Below, one piece after another: positions 5,996 to 6,319 of a DNA stretch of 6,319 nt. Each line of letters opens with the position of its first letter. The stretch's first letter is position 1. Source of the DNA: Patescibacteria group bacterium. GTDB taxonomy: Bacteria; Patescibacteriota; Minisyncoccia; Phycocordibacterales; PALSA-1337. The translations under genes were made by a program, and so were the position numbers. Below the pieces are notes generated by a model, which had not been told where the DNA came from, searched no databases, and saw only the letters and a program-made list of their open reading frames with translations. Location: positions 1 through 6,319 of the forward strand of contig JAGWLE010000041.1 in NCBI GenBank assembly GCA_028864955.1, given 5' to 3'.

Positions 5996-6319
5996 ATGAA
6001 AAGACGTCTCTCGACATATTCAGGTTTTACTCTTATCGAACTTCTAGTTGTCATCTCTATCATAGCGATGCTGGCGTCGGTCATCCTGGTTTCTCTGCAA
6101 AGCGTGCGGGACAAAGGACGCATAGCCCGGGCACTGCTTTTCGACAACCATAATTACCAGACATTTGGTGCAGATAGCGTGTTTCACTATGATTTCTCTG
6201 AAGGAGCGGGAGTGCCTACGAGCATCGGTTCGGGACAGCCGTCTTTCAGTGTCGCTCATTGTTTGCCTGTATACGATGCTTCCTGCGCGGATGCATATTC
6301 TAGTATGGGAGATACGCCT
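5996..6319 (+). CDS. Type IV pilin-like protein with LamG-like region (3' end outside window)
   Basis: The first 108 codons are present and open to the window edge. The N-terminus MKRRLSTYSGFTLIELLVV is a class III signal peptide with the prepilin peptidase motif G|FTLIE: cleavage after G11, then F and the conserved glutamate at position 5 of the mature protein. It continues into a hydrophobic helix (ISIIAMLASVILVSL). The sequence then runs through DKGRIARALLFDNHNYQ into FHYDFSEGAG, which resembles the start of the LamG domain in the upstream gene (GWWKFDEGSG). In CPR genomes, pilin-type leaders ahead of LamG domains are a familiar arrangement, from my general knowledge. The product is probably a pilin or pseudopilin carrying a lectin-like head, processed by PilD and displayed on a filament or held in the membrane. 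There is no Shine-Dalgarno; the start is 4 bases after the preceding stop, so coupling or leaderless translation is likely. Where the LamG ends and what follows cannot be seen. Confidence 0.88.
   Translation, partial: MKRRLSTYSGFTLIELLVVISIIAMLASVILVSLQSVRDKGRIARALLFDNHNYQTFGADSVFHYDFSEGAGVPTSIGSGQPSFSVAHCLPVYDASCADAYSSMGDTP

Noticed and set aside
6044..6259. 71-codon minus-strand open frame inside the pilin-like gene
   Set aside because: The plus strand here encodes an unmistakable prepilin N-terminus; the antisense product has no recognisable features.

Overview
The window most likely comes from a Candidate Phyla Radiation (Patescibacteria, Parcubacteria-like) bacterium with the standard genetic code (TAA, TAG and TGA are all used as stops). 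This is inferred from protein style, not from a marker gene. The indicators are a pilin-type N-terminus fused to a LamG-like start, a giant secreted LamG/beta-helix protein ending in two peptidoglycan-binding repeats, a DUF5666-like secreted protein, Pro-Thr linkers, and start codons that mostly lack a Shine-Dalgarno sequence. I see no RNA genes, transposases, CRISPR arrays or metabolic genes.

Layout. Bases 2-139 (+) are the last 45 codons of a protein ending in a dockerin module. Five bases later, 145-888 (+) encodes a secreted cohesin-like protein with a C-terminal membrane anchor. Bases 889-1120 contain no convincing gene. On the minus strand, 2116-1181 encodes a secreted protein with two DUF5666-like repeats, with a good ribosome binding site and an intrinsic terminator. 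After a divergent intergenic region, 2278-5991 (+) encodes a protein of about 1237 residues. Its modules are membrane anchor, LamG, FnIII-like, right-handed beta-helix, Cys-containing InlB-like repeat, Ig-like, Gly-rich linker and two PG_binding_1-like repeats. Four bases later, 5996 to the window edge (+) starts a type IV pilin-like protein that runs into a LamG-like sequence.

All five genes encode exported or surface proteins, so this is a cell-surface locus. Dockerin plus anchored cohesin suggests a two-gene calcium-dependent docking pair, in which one protein is held on the cell by its neighbour. The giant protein looks like a wall-bound glycan-binding or glycan-processing adhesin, and the pilin-LamG protein may present a similar lectin-like fold on a pilus or pseudopilus. 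For an episymbiont, attachment to a host or to extracellular polysaccharide is the natural reading, but that is inference. Two features deserve attention beyond gene content: extended -10 motifs placed 6-9 bases before two start codons (possible leaderless transcripts), and a run of eight G in the linker just upstream of the wall-binding repeats, where slippage would cut those repeats off.
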